A stretch of 64,000 bases of DNA from Pedobacter punctiformis (GTDB lineage Bacteria; Bacteroidota; Bacteroidia; Sphingobacteriales; Sphingobacteriaceae). The DNA is taken from the NCBI RefSeq assembly GCF_027213715.1, contig NZ_JAPWGM010000001.1, forward strand, positions 1,240,001 through 1,304,000, in the 5' to 3' direction. Below are positions 54,801 through 61,692 of the stretch, in pieces. The notes beneath the pieces were generated by a model that saw only the letters and a program-made list of their open reading frames with translations, ran no database searches and was not told the DNA's origin. Every line of letters starts with the position of its first letter. Within the stretch, counting starts at the first letter, position 1. A program made the position numbers and the translations under genes.

Positions 54801-54856
54801 GCAAAGAGAACTGTAGTAGAAAATACCAGCACAACGGCGAGTAAAATTTTCTTCAT
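51836..54856 (-). CDS. Tandem amidohydrolase protein, exported
   Basis: 1006 aa with a signal peptide (about 1-20, ending LFAQ) and two amidohydrolase modules. The first (about 30-430) has lost its metal site (IYPSLIDAFSSYG instead of PxxIDxHxH). A beta-rich insert (about 430-550) leads to the second (about 570-960), which is intact: TPGIIDEHSHI near 620-630, CHSY, THILEG and NSDDAEMARRL supply the metal ligands. It is followed by TLNPAKMLHIDGKVGSLKAGKDADVVVW. Probably a periplasmic hydrolase of cyclic amides or peptides; substrate unknown. Co-transcribed with the 437-aa partner. Confidence 0.88.
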   Translation of the reverse strand: MKKILLAVVLVFSTTVLFAQQTTYPVNGSYDTRPGMFAFTNATIVVNANQTLTNATLLIKGQTIQAVGAGMAVPKGYVVIDLKGKFIYPSLIDAFSSYGIPEVATQARGFGGARQSVFVSTKKGAYNWNEAIRPETSVKTIFSADGKKADELRKVGFGSVNVINRDGIARGVSAAVTLNDATDNNVFLKDQTAANYSFNKGSSANDYPTSLMGSIALLRQTYYDAQWYGKQKEEYNISLEEFGKQQNMPQIFEADGWANVLRADKIGKEFGKQYIIKSTGDEYQRISEVKATGATLIIPLAFPKAYDVEDPAEARNITLAQMKAWEMAPANPAALEKAGIKFALTAFGLENSRDFWANIRTAIENGLTEKQALQSVTEVPASILGISDKVGSLEKGKVANFLISSDNLFKNGNIIFENWVQGKRFIVNKMDVADVRGIYNLNVDGISALILKITGTGGGSVAAIERTGVDSVKTTATFSRNGDWVSINFNLKKNPKGDVRLSGYLTAANPLTFKGESALADGSTGRFTATFKEASKETPKPDEPKPSLATGTLLYPFGAFGNAELPKQETVLLKNGTVWTNEKEGILQNADVLLENGKIKAVGKNLPAGNAKVIDATGKHITPGIIDEHSHIAGSGGINEGAQSVSAEVRIADIINSEDVNIYRQLAGGVTTSHILHGSANPIGGQSQLIKLRWGKSPEELKFAGADGFIKFALGENVKQSNFGTGLRFPVTRMGVEQTYIDEFTRAKEYAKAMSAKGNNVRRDLELDAIVEILNNKRFITCHSYVQSEINMLIHAADSMGFKINTFTHILEGYKVADKMKAHGIAGSTFSDWWAYKNEVAEAIPYNGKIMHNVGITTAFNSDDAEMARRLNQEAGKAVLYGGVPEEEAFKFVTLNPAKMLHIDGKVGSLKAGKDADVVVWSADPLSIYAKAEKTFVDGVAYWDIEKDAQVIKAQQIEKARLIQKMLESKSKGGRTQRPVSEAPRLYNCETLENYSAELTEQEHAH

Positions 54857-54968
54857 AATAAGTTTAGGGGTTTATTTTGTTTAAAACTAATATAAATAAG
54901 CGTTGTCATTGCTTATTAACCTATTTTTTACAATTAATGTCTATTTTTGAATCATAGAAATTTTAGAT

Positions 54969-55415
54969 ATGAATGATATTTTAAAAAGTGCGCACTCGGG
55001 ATGGCGCTATGTGGTTTTCCTTTTATTGGTTATTGCGGTAGTAAAAGCATTATCAGGATGGCTGGGCAATAAACCTTATACAGAAGGAGATAGAAAGCTA
55101 AATGTGTTTACTTTAATCAGTGCACACATTCAACTGCTTTTAGGCTTAATACTTTATTTCAGTGAAGGATGGTATCGTTTAAGTAGTGCCGGCGCACCAG
55201 CAGTCCGTTATTTTAAAATGGAGCACATCAGCATGATGATTATTGCTATTGTTTTAATTACAGTAGGAAATTCAAAGTCAAAAAAGATTGTTGCATCGGT
55301 AGCTAAACACCGTACAATTTCTATTTTCTTTGGTTTGGCATTGATTTTAATTATAGTTTCCATTTATTTAATGACCAAAAGTGTTCCCGGCAGAACTTTC
55401 TTTGGTGTATCATAA
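54969..55415 (+). CDS. Four-helix membrane protein (cytochrome b-like)
   Basis: 148 aa with four hydrophobic segments and conserved histidines in HSGWRYVV (first helix) and in AHIQLLLG and KMEHISMM (second and third helices). The pattern resembles b-type cytochrome-like small membrane proteins of Bacteroidetes, so heme binding is possible but not shown. The function is unknown. It is expressed divergently from the amidohydrolase operon and ends 50 nt upstream of the trp leader. Confidence 0.7.
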   Translation: MNDILKSAHSGWRYVVFLLLVIAVVKALSGWLGNKPYTEGDRKLNVFTLISAHIQLLLGLILYFSEGWYRLSSAGAPAVRYFKMEHISMMIIAIVLITVGNSKSKKIVASVAKHRTISIFFGLALILIIVSIYLMTKSVPGRTFFGVS

Positions 55416-55428
55416 ATTTTAAAAAATA

Positions 55429-55459
55429 TTTCGCTTATTTAAAAATATTTATATTTTTG
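55429..55459 (+). promoter_or_regulatory. Promoter of the trp leader and trp genes
   Basis: TATTTTTG (55452-55459) fits TAnnTTTG. TTCG (55430-55433), 18 nt upstream, is a one-mismatch version of the -33 TTTG. The leader ATG is only 6 nt after the -7 element, so the transcript would begin at or near it. Confidence 0.6.
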
Positions 55460-55465
55460 CTGCAG

Positions 55466-55543
55466 ATGAATAGAAATACACATACATGGCTTTGGCAAAG
55501 TAATTCAAAAAAGAATTGCGCCGGCTGCGTATGCAAAATATAG
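55466..55543 (+). CDS. trpL: trp operon leader peptide
   Basis: A 25-codon ORF upstream of trpE, starting MNRNTHTWLWQS. Two Trp codons separated by one Leu codon (positions 8 and 10; bases 55487-55495) are what a tryptophan-sensing attenuator needs. The C-terminal third is NCAGCVCKI, with three cysteines. The stop at 55541-55543 lies 33 nt before a perfect terminator hairpin. Ribosome stalling at the Trp codons would control terminator formation. Gene finders would normally miss it. Confidence 0.8.
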   Translation: MNRNTHTWLWQSNSKKNCAGCVCKI

Positions 55544-55576
55544 TTTATCAACCTAAACCTTATTAAAAGAACCATT

Positions 55577-55610
55577 AAAGCCCGACGTAGAACCACACGT
55601 CGGGCTTTTT
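55577..55610 (+). terminator. trp attenuator terminator
   Basis: AAAGCCCGACGT (55577-55588) and ACGTCGGGCTTT (55597-55608) make a perfect 12-bp stem, loop AGAACCAC, with T residues to 55610. A competing pairing exists between leader bases 55523-55530 (GGCTGCGT) and 55585-55594 (ACGTAG with a 2-nt bulge before CC). It would break this stem when a ribosome is held at the upstream Trp codons. Confidence 0.85.
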
Positions 55611-55635
55611 AATTATAAAATAAATTGCATTTAAT

Positions 55636-55657
55636 CCCGTCATTCCTTTCAATGACG
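55636..55657 (+). repeat. Short hairpin, possible relic of an intergenic repeat
   Basis: CGTCATT (55638-55644) and AATGACG (55651-55657) form a 7-bp stem 17 nt before the trpE ATG. The arms resemble the GTCATTCC-type dispersed repeats. No T tract follows. Confidence 0.4.
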
Positions 55658-55674
55658 ATAATGATAAAAAGAAA

Positions 55675-57072
55675 ATGTTTAAGATAAATACCACTTACAA
55701 GAAATTATTAGCCGATACCACTACTCCGGTAAGTATTTATTTGCGCCTTCGCGATGTTTATCCGAACAGTATTTTACTGGAAAGTTCGGATTACCACAGC
55801 CGGGAAAATTCCATGAGTTTTGTTTGTGCCGATCCCGTTGCCGGAATTATCCTTAAAAACAACAGGCTGGAAACGTATTTTCCGGATGGCTCAGTAGAAA
55901 TTAAAGACAGCGAAAACCTGACCGAAGAGATCACTATATTTAAAGATAAATTTAAGGAAACGGAACTGCCTGAGATTAAATTTATATCCAGCGGATTGTT
56001 TGGCTATTTTACCTGGAATGCAGTACAGCATTTTGAAGACATTAAATTCCATTCAGAAACACCAGAAGGTGAAGAGATTCCTGAAATGCAATATCATTTA
56101 TACCGTTACATTATTGCGATAGATCATTTTAAAAACGAAATTACCCTGTTTAAAAACACATTTGATGGCGAGGAAGAGGGCGGATTGGAGAAAATGGAGT
56201 ACCTGATTCAGAATAAAAATTATCCTGAATATAAGTTTAAAATCAGAGGCAAAGAATCGTCGAACTTAACCGACCAGGGTTTTATGGATCTGGTAGAAAA
56301 GCTGCAGAAACATATTTTTCGAGGAGATGTTTTTCAGATCGTTCCTTCAAGAGCCTTTAAACAATCTTTTTCTGGTGATGAATTTAATGTTTACCGATGC
56401 TTAAGGTCTATAAATCCTTCACCATATTTATTCTATTTTGATTATGGCGATTTTAAATTGTTCGGGTCATCGCCGGAAGCGCAGATTACCATTAAAAATA
56501 ATACGGCTAACATTTTTCCAATCGCCGGAACGTTTAAACGCAGCGGAAATGATATCGAAGATGCTGAACAAGCCCGTAAATTAGAGCAGGACCCGAAAGA
56601 AAGTGCCGAGCATGTGATGCTGGTTGATTTGGCCAGAAACGATTTAAGCAGGCATTGCAACCAGGTGGAGGTAAAATCTTTTAAAGAAGTTCAGTATTAC
56701 TCGCATTTAATTCACCTGGTGAGTAAAGTTAGCGGGCATTTACAAGAGGATGTAACCGCTTTTAAAGTCGTTGCTGATACTTACCCGGCCGGAACTTTAA
56801 GTGGGGCACCAAAATATAAAGCCATGCAGTTAATTGATGAAAACGAAAAGCTTGGGCGTAATTTTTATGCGGGTGCGATTGGTTTTATGGGCTTTAACGA
56901 AGATTTTAATCATGCCATTATGATCAGAACTTTTATGAGCAAGAACAATGAATTGCATTATCGTGCAGGCGCTGGTATTGTTGCCGATTCGGTACCCGAA
57001 ACAGAAATGCAGGAAGTAAACAATAAAATTGCAGCCTTGCGTAAGGCGGTAGAAATGGCGGAGAAAATTTAA
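55675..57072 (+). CDS. trpE: Anthranilate synthase component I
   Basis: Forms anthranilate from chorismate with ammonia supplied by TrpG, the first committed step of tryptophan synthesis; 465 aa. The feedback Trp site SILLESSD is at 32-39. Catalytic blocks are SPEAQ, PIAGTFKR (Ala before Gly-Thr, unlike the Lys of PabB), LVDLARNDLSRHC, DTYPAGTLSGAPK and the C-terminal RAGAGIVADSVPETE. It is controlled by the leader peptide and terminator 65-210 nt upstream. trpG follows 29 nt downstream. Confidence 0.95.
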   Translation: MFKINTTYKKLLADTTTPVSIYLRLRDVYPNSILLESSDYHSRENSMSFVCADPVAGIILKNNRLETYFPDGSVEIKDSENLTEEITIFKDKFKETELPEIKFISSGLFGYFTWNAVQHFEDIKFHSETPEGEEIPEMQYHLYRYIIAIDHFKNEITLFKNTFDGEEEGGLEKMEYLIQNKNYPEYKFKIRGKESSNLTDQGFMDLVEKLQKHIFRGDVFQIVPSRAFKQSFSGDEFNVYRCLRSINPSPYLFYFDYGDFKLFGSSPEAQITIKNNTANIFPIAGTFKRSGNDIEDAEQARKLEQDPKESAEHVMLVDLARNDLSRHCNQVEVKSFKEVQYYSHLIHLVSKVSGHLQEDVTAFKVVADTYPAGTLSGAPKYKAMQLIDENEKLGRNFYAGAIGFMGFNEDFNHAIMIRTFMSKNNELHYRAGAGIVADSVPETEMQEVNNKIAALRKAVEMAEKI

Positions 57073-57101
57073 TGCAGCCAAACATTTGAGTAAGAAATAA
57101 G

Positions 57102-57686
57102 ATGGAAAACATAAATAAGAAAGCGGTTTTAGTAATCGATAACTATGATAGTTTTACTTACAACCTGGTACATTTAATAAACGAGGTAGGTTACGAAGCC
57201 GTAGTTTGGAGAAACGATAAATTTGATATTGCCGATGTGGCGCAATACGATAAAATATTACTTTCGCCGGGACCAGGCATTCCTGAAGAAGCGGGTTTAT
57301 TGCTTGAAGTGATTAAAACCTATGCAGAAACTAAAAGTATTTTTGGCGTATGTTTAGGCCAGCAGGCCATTGCCGAAGTATTTGGAGGTAAACTTTTAAA
57401 CCTGGGCAGACCTATGCATGGTATTGCCACTCCGGTAACGGTTGTAGATGGAGATGAATTTTTATTCTGGGAATGCCCGCAAACCATAAATGTTGGCCGT
57501 TACCACAGTTGGGTGGTGAGCAAAGAAGATTTTCCAACCTGTTTAAAAATTACAGCACGTGATCATAAAAATGAAATCATGGCTTTAAGGCACGAAACGC
57601 TGGATGTCCGGGGAGTACAGTTTCATCCTGAAAGTGTGTTAACCGAGCATGGAAAGCAAATGATGGAAAACTGGCTGACCAACTAA
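57102..57686 (+). CDS. trpG: Anthranilate synthase component II (glutamine amidotransferase)
   Basis: Hydrolyses glutamine and feeds ammonia to TrpE; it may also serve PabB, since many bacteria share one subunit. 194 aa, class I amidotransferase fold. Catalytic Cys84 lies in FGVCLGQQ, with His175 and Glu177 in VQFHPES. SPGPGIPEEAG (oxyanion region) is intact. The two motifs that distinguish TrpG from PabA are not decisive, but linkage to trpE supports trpG. Downstream is an 83-nt gap filled with repeat sequence instead of trpD. Confidence 0.93.
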   Translation: MENINKKAVLVIDNYDSFTYNLVHLINEVGYEAVVWRNDKFDIADVAQYDKILLSPGPGIPEEAGLLLEVIKTYAETKSIFGVCLGQQAIAEVFGGKLLNLGRPMHGIATPVTVVDGDEFLFWECPQTINVGRYHSWVVSKEDFPTCLKITARDHKNEIMALRHETLDVRGVQFHPESVLTEHGKQMMENWLTN

Positions 57687-57690
57687 ACAT

Positions 57691-57760
57691 TCGTTCCTCG
57701 CAATGATTGTACAAATAAATTAAACGTTGAATAGATGCTGAAACGAGTTCGGCATGACGA
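57691..57760. repeat. Dispersed intergenic repeat between trpG and trpC
   Basis: TCGTTCCTCGCAATGA (57691-57706) matches, in inverse orientation, the element at 50388-50413. GATGCTGAAACGAGTTCGGC (57734-57753) continues as ATGACGA and belongs to the same class of Bacteroidetes intergenic repeats. It lies where trpD normally sits. Confidence 0.6.
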
Positions 57761-57769
57761 ATATAAAAC

Positions 57770-58552
57770 ATGAATATTTTAGATAAAATTGTATTACGTA
57801 AAAAGGAAGAAGTTGCCATTGCTAAACAACAGGTTTCTGTGCAGGATTTAGAAAACTCAATTCACTTTAAACGTAATCCATATTCTTTTAAAGACTTTTT
57901 ATTGGCCGAAGACAGAACAGGCATTATCTCTGAATTTAAGCGCCGGTCGCCATCAAAAGGTTTAATTAATGGTATAGCAGATGTAGCAGAAGTTACCAGG
58001 GCCTATAACGCTGCAGGCGCATCGGCTTTATCGGTTTTAACAGATGTAGATTTTTTTGGTGGAAAAATGGAAGACCTTATTGCTGCGAGAGCCGCGAATG
58101 AAATTCCAATTCTCCGTAAAGATTTTATGATTGACGAATATCAAATTTTAGAAGCTAAAGCCTGGGGTGCTGATATTATTCTTTTAATTGCTGCAATTTT
58201 AACCCCAAAACAAATTATTGATTTCGGAACCTTTGCACAAAATTTGGATTTAAATGTTTTGCTGGAGGTGCACAACCAGGAAGAATTGGAACGGAGCATT
58301 TGCCCTAACCTTGACGCCATTGGCGTAAATAACCGGAATCTGGCTAATTTTACTGTTGATATTCAAACCTCATTTGATCTGGTAAATAAAATTCCGGATG
58401 AGTTTTTGAAAATTTCAGAAAGCGCAATCAGTGATCCTAAAACGATAAGAGAATTAAAAGCCGCAGGTTTTAATGGGTTTCTAATTGGGGAAAATTTTAT
58501 GAAAACCGAAAACCCAGGTTTGGCTATTCATGAATTTGTTACAAAGATTTAA
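57770..58552 (+). CDS. trpC: Indole-3-glycerol phosphate synthase
   Basis: Ring closure of CdRP to indole-3-glycerol phosphate; 260 aa TIM barrel with no fused TrpF. Catalytic residues are visible in ISEFKRRSPSKG (Glu and Lys), IPILRKDFMIDEYQI (Lys), DIILLIAAI, GVNNRNL (Asn, Arg) and SESAI. Length fits a monofunctional enzyme. trpD, trpF, trpB and trpA are not adjacent: the next gene is an unrelated lipoprotein. Whether it is transcribed with trpEG through the repeat-filled gap is not known. Confidence 0.96.
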   Translation: MNILDKIVLRKKEEVAIAKQQVSVQDLENSIHFKRNPYSFKDFLLAEDRTGIISEFKRRSPSKGLINGIADVAEVTRAYNAAGASALSVLTDVDFFGGKMEDLIAARAANEIPILRKDFMIDEYQILEAKAWGADIILLIAAILTPKQIIDFGTFAQNLDLNVLLEVHNQEELERSICPNLDAIGVNNRNLANFTVDIQTSFDLVNKIPDEFLKISESAISDPKTIRELKAAGFNGFLIGENFMKTENPGLAIHEFVTKI

Positions 58553-58648
58553 GCGTTTTAACCACAAATGTCATCTTATTGTAAGTGTATTGGCATCATG
58601 TTTGTCTTCTTTTTTTAAGGTAACCAATTTTTAACTAAAAAAAAGTCT

Positions 58649-59110
58649 ATGAAAAGATTCTCAAAACTCTTATCCCTATCCCTTATTTTATTTGTAACCC
58701 TTTTATTCTCCTGTAAAAAAGACAGTAATGATTCTCCTGGAACTACAGGCAAAAATGTTAAGTTTACGATTACCGTTAACGGCGTAAGCGGCGCTGATGA
58801 TTATGCATCATTTGTAATTGTTGGCGCAGATTTAAAAAACACTAAAACCCTTTGGAAAGTTAATGGCGTAACAAAAAACAATGAAACCTCTGTTAGTTTG
58901 GGTGAAGATGATTTTACCGGCAGTACAAAAACTTATGTTGTTGAGTCGGTAACACCACTGGATGTTGTAGGTACAAGTATTCAATGCCTTAATTTTAATG
59001 GCCCTTATACAATAAGCTATAAAGCTGAGGTTAACGGCAAAGTAATCACAAATGACCAAAACGTTACTGTGGATGTAAATAAAGATTATACACACAGATA
59101 CGATTACTAA
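58649..59110 (+). CDS. Predicted surface lipoprotein
   Basis: 153 aa, function not recognised. A lipoprotein signal peptide places Cys22 in LLFSC, followed by KKDSNDS, a Lys/Asp start typical of surface-exposed Bacteroidetes lipoproteins. The rest is beta-rich (VKFTITVNGVSGADDYASFVIVGADL ... VNKDYTHRYDY), consistent with a small immunoglobulin-like or lectin-like domain. No catalytic residues are visible. It stands alone between trpC and a terminator. Confidence 0.7.
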   Translation: MKRFSKLLSLSLILFVTLLFSCKKDSNDSPGTTGKNVKFTITVNGVSGADDYASFVIVGADLKNTKTLWKVNGVTKNNETSVSLGEDDFTGSTKTYVVESVTPLDVVGTSIQCLNFNGPYTISYKAEVNGKVITNDQNVTVDVNKDYTHRYDY

Positions 59111-59130
59111 ACCATATATGAAATTTATGG

Positions 59131-59162
59131 AAAAGGCTGTCTGATATCAGGCAGCCTTTTTT
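59131..59162 (+). terminator. Intrinsic terminator after the lipoprotein gene
   Basis: AAAAGGCTG (59131-59139) pairs with CAGCCTTTT (59152-59160), extended inward by CT/AG pairs, and is followed by T residues. Confidence 0.85.
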
Positions 59163-59351
59163 GTTTATAATTATAGATTATTGCTGAGTTTTGATTAACA
59201 CAGAAGAAGAGCCTACCATTTAAAACCATTTAGTTGTTTCTTTTGTTGTGAAATTTATAAATTATATACCCACATTTTTAAGCTCATCTTCGGATTTAAG
59301 ATTTATTTTATTGGAGTTAACTTAAATTGTTTTTAGTGTGACGCCCTTAAA

Positions 59352-59382
59352 TTGCTTTAGACTTCAATTTTATCTAAGTTTG
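59352..59382 (+). promoter_or_regulatory. hflX promoter
   Basis: TAAGTTTG (59375-59382) fits TAnnTTTG. TTG (59352-59354), 20 nt upstream, gives an acceptable -33. The hflX ATG is 10 nt past the -7 element, so the leader is very short. The preceding about 190 nt (59163-59351) show nothing coding. Confidence 0.5.
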
Positions 59383-59392
59383 CCTTAATTAC

Positions 59393-60580
59393 ATGGGAAA
59401 ACAGAAATTTTATGATACTGCGATCACGCAGGAAAGGGCAATTTTAGTTGGTGTGGTAACGCCCGGCGAAAAAGATGCCCAAACAAAAGAATATTTAGAC
59501 GAGCTGGCTTTTTTAGTGGATACAGCTGGTGGAAAGGTGGAGAAGGTTTTTACACAGAAAATGTTAAGGCCTGAAAGGGCAACTTTTGTGGGTACAGGTA
59601 AGCTGGAAGAAATCAAAGCTTATGTAAAATCAGAGGAGATTGATACCGTAATATTTGATGATGAATTATCGCCATCACAGCTCAGAAATATTGAACGCGA
59701 ATTAGGGGCTAAAGTTTTAGACCGAAGCAACCTGATTTTGGATATTTTTGCAAACAGGGCACAAACGGCTCAGGCAAAAACACAGGTAGAACTTGCTCAA
59801 TTACAATATGTACTGCCCCGTTTAACAGGTATGTGGACCCACCTGGAGCGCCAAAAGGGTGGTATTGGTATGCGTGGACCCGGTGAAACGCAGATTGAAA
59901 GCGACAGAAGGATTATTTTGAATAAAATATCCTTGCTTAAGGAGCGTTTGAAAAGTATAGATAAACAAAACGAAACACAGCGAAAAAACCGTGGTCAGTT
60001 AATCCGGGTTGCATTGGTTGGGTATACCAATGTTGGTAAATCAACCATTATGAATATGTTTGCGAAATCTGAAGTATTTGCAGAGAATAAATTATTTGCA
60101 ACGCTGGATACAACGGTTCGTAAAGTGGTTATCGAAAACTTACCATTTTTACTTTCAGATACGGTTGGTTTTATCCGCAAGTTGCCTCACCATTTGGTAG
60201 AATGTTTTAAATCAACACTGGATGAAGTTCGCGAAGCAGATATTTTAATTCATGTGGTTGATGTGTCGCATCCAAATTTTGAAGATCAGATTAATACCGT
60301 TAACGAGACTTTAAAGGATATCGGTGCGATTGATAAAGACATGATTTTGGTTTTTAATAAAATTGATGCTTATGTTTCACCAGAAGTAAATGATCCGCAG
60401 GATGATGGAAAATTATCACTTTCTGAATTTAAAAACAGCTGGATGAGTCACGATAAAATTCCGGTTTTATTTATTTCTGCAACCGAAAAAGAAAATATAG
60501 AAGAGTTTAAAACATTATTGTACGATAAGGTAAAGGCTGCACATACGGCCAGATATCCTTATGATAATTTGTTATATTAA
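59393..60580 (+). CDS. hflX: Ribosome-associated GTPase HflX
   Basis: GTPase that splits stalled or hibernating 70S ribosomes under stress; 395 aa. An N-terminal HflX-specific domain (about 20-130: LAFLVDTAGGKVEKVFTQKM, RATFVGTGKLEE, DDELSPSQLRNIE) is followed by the linker AQLQYVLPRLTGMWTHLERQ with GGIGMRGPGETQIESDRR. The G domain has GYTNVGKST (G1), DTVGFIRKLPHHLVE (G3) and NKID (G4). All motifs are canonical. Short leader from its own promoter, and rbfA follows 92 nt downstream. Confidence 0.96.
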   Translation: MGKQKFYDTAITQERAILVGVVTPGEKDAQTKEYLDELAFLVDTAGGKVEKVFTQKMLRPERATFVGTGKLEEIKAYVKSEEIDTVIFDDELSPSQLRNIERELGAKVLDRSNLILDIFANRAQTAQAKTQVELAQLQYVLPRLTGMWTHLERQKGGIGMRGPGETQIESDRRIILNKISLLKERLKSIDKQNETQRKNRGQLIRVALVGYTNVGKSTIMNMFAKSEVFAENKLFATLDTTVRKVVIENLPFLLSDTVGFIRKLPHHLVECFKSTLDEVREADILIHVVDVSHPNFEDQINTVNETLKDIGAIDKDMILVFNKIDAYVSPEVNDPQDDGKLSLSEFKNSWMSHDKIPVLFISATEKENIEEFKTLLYDKVKAAHTARYPYDNLLY

Positions 60581-60591
60581 GTAAAATTTTA

Positions 60592-60659
60592 TTATGCCTG
60601 AGCTTATCGGGGCATAAAAATTAACATGTGGTTTGAATTACCCAAAAATTTAAACCACA
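60592..60659 (+). other. Two hairpins in the hflX-rbfA gap
   Basis: TTATGCC/GGCATAA (about 60592-60617) and TGTGGTTT (60627-60634)/AAACCACA (60652-60659). The second lies 13 nt before the rbfA ATG. Neither is followed by a T tract, so an RNA-processing or translational-control element is possible; readthrough is not excluded. Confidence 0.4.
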
Positions 60660-60672
60660 CAAACATAAAATT

Positions 60673-61050
60673 ATGGAAAGTAAACGTCAGCAGAAATTTG
60701 CGGGAGTAATACAAGAGGAGTTAGCACAGATTTTTCAGCGGGAAGGAACTTCATTTTTACCGGATACTTTGGTAACCATTACCCGTGTTCGGGTATCGCC
60801 TGATTTGGCGGTGGCCAAAGTTTATCTGAGTTTTTTTAATACCAACAATACTACATTATCTATTAATACAGTTAATGCGCATGCAGGCGAAATCAGGTAC
60901 AAACTAGGCGGTCGCATTCGTCACCAGGTTAGGGTAATTCCAGAACTTACCTTTTTTGTAGATGATACCAACGAATATGTGGAGCGCATGGATCATCTTT
61001 TTGAAAAGATTGCTAAAGAACCGAGACAAAAAGAAGAAGATAGCGAATAG
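60673..61050 (+). CDS. rbfA: Ribosome-binding factor A
   Basis: Late 30S maturation factor that binds near helix 1/45 of 16S rRNA; 125 aa. The KH-like fold is recognisable from KFAGVIQEELAQIFQREG, TLVTITRVRVSPDLAVAKVYLSFF and RYKLGGRIRHQVRVIPELTFFVDDTNEYVERMDHLFEKI, which includes the conserved R-x-x-P-x-L-x-F motif. It is followed after 6 nt by the hemolysin-III gene, so these are probably one transcript. Confidence 0.95.
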   Translation: MESKRQQKFAGVIQEELAQIFQREGTSFLPDTLVTITRVRVSPDLAVAKVYLSFFNTNNTTLSINTVNAHAGEIRYKLGGRIRHQVRVIPELTFFVDDTNEYVERMDHLFEKIAKEPRQKEEDSE

Positions 61051-61056
61051 CCATTT

Positions 61057-61692
61057 GTGAGAAGCCTTAGAGAGCCTGTAAATTTCTTCACTCATTTTAT
61101 TCCAGCTTTAATTGCAATTCCGGCAGGTTACTTTTTGCTGCAAAAGTGTAATGCACCAATAGAATACACGGCCGCCTGGATTTACAGCATCGGTACTTTT
61201 ATTTTATTTGGCGTAAGTTCCATGTATCATGGCTACCCGAGTACTGATTATGGTATTCGCTTTTGGCAAAAATTTGATCATTGTTGTATTTATTTAATGA
61301 TTGCCGGCTCGTATACCCCAACGGCCTTATTGGTTTTTGATGGCTGGCTGCGGTGGAGTTTATTTGCAATTGTGTGGTTAATTGCCATTACAGGGTGTTT
61401 GCTTAAAATTTTTAACCGGCTAAAAAGCACTGCAATTTCTTTAGCCATTTATATTTTAATGGGCTGTTTAATTGTTCCGCTACTGCAAAAAATGTTGGGC
61501 ACTTTACCAATTGGAGCCATCTTTTGGTTATTAACCGGAGGCGTATTTTACATTGGCGGTACTTATTATTATGCAAAAGATAAACCACTTTCAAAATATG
61601 TGCACAGCCACGAGCTTTGGCATTTGTTTGTAATTGGGGGTGCATTAGCGCACTACATTTATAATTACGTCTACATTTTCAACATTGCTTAA
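61057..61692 (+). CDS. Hemolysin III / PAQR family membrane protein
   Basis: 211 aa with seven predicted membrane helices of the HlyIII/PAQR family. Hallmarks are REPVNFFTHFIPALIAIPAG, FGVSSMYHGYP (Ser and His in helix 2), WQKFDHCCIYLMIAGSYTPT (Asp-His) and the C-terminal HSHELWHLFVIGGALAHY. The His and Asp residues form the conserved metal site of the family. Despite the name, a hemolytic role is not implied. It starts at GTG 61057 and its stop overlaps the next ATG by one base (TAATG). Confidence 0.88.
   Translation: MRSLREPVNFFTHFIPALIAIPAGYFLLQKCNAPIEYTAAWIYSIGTFILFGVSSMYHGYPSTDYGIRFWQKFDHCCIYLMIAGSYTPTALLVFDGWLRWSLFAIVWLIAITGCLLKIFNRLKSTAISLAIYILMGCLIVPLLQKMLGTLPIGAIFWLLTGGVFYIGGTYYYAKDKPLSKYVHSHELWHLFVIGGALAHYIYNYVYIFNIA

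Noticed and set aside
55675..57072. trpE as PabB (aminodeoxychorismate synthase)
   Set aside because: It has PIAGT rather than the PabB Lys, an LLES Trp-feedback site and a Trp leader peptide upstream.
61057..61692. Hemolysin III as a virulence toxin
   Set aside because: The family is a PAQR-type membrane protein found in most bacteria; the name is historical.
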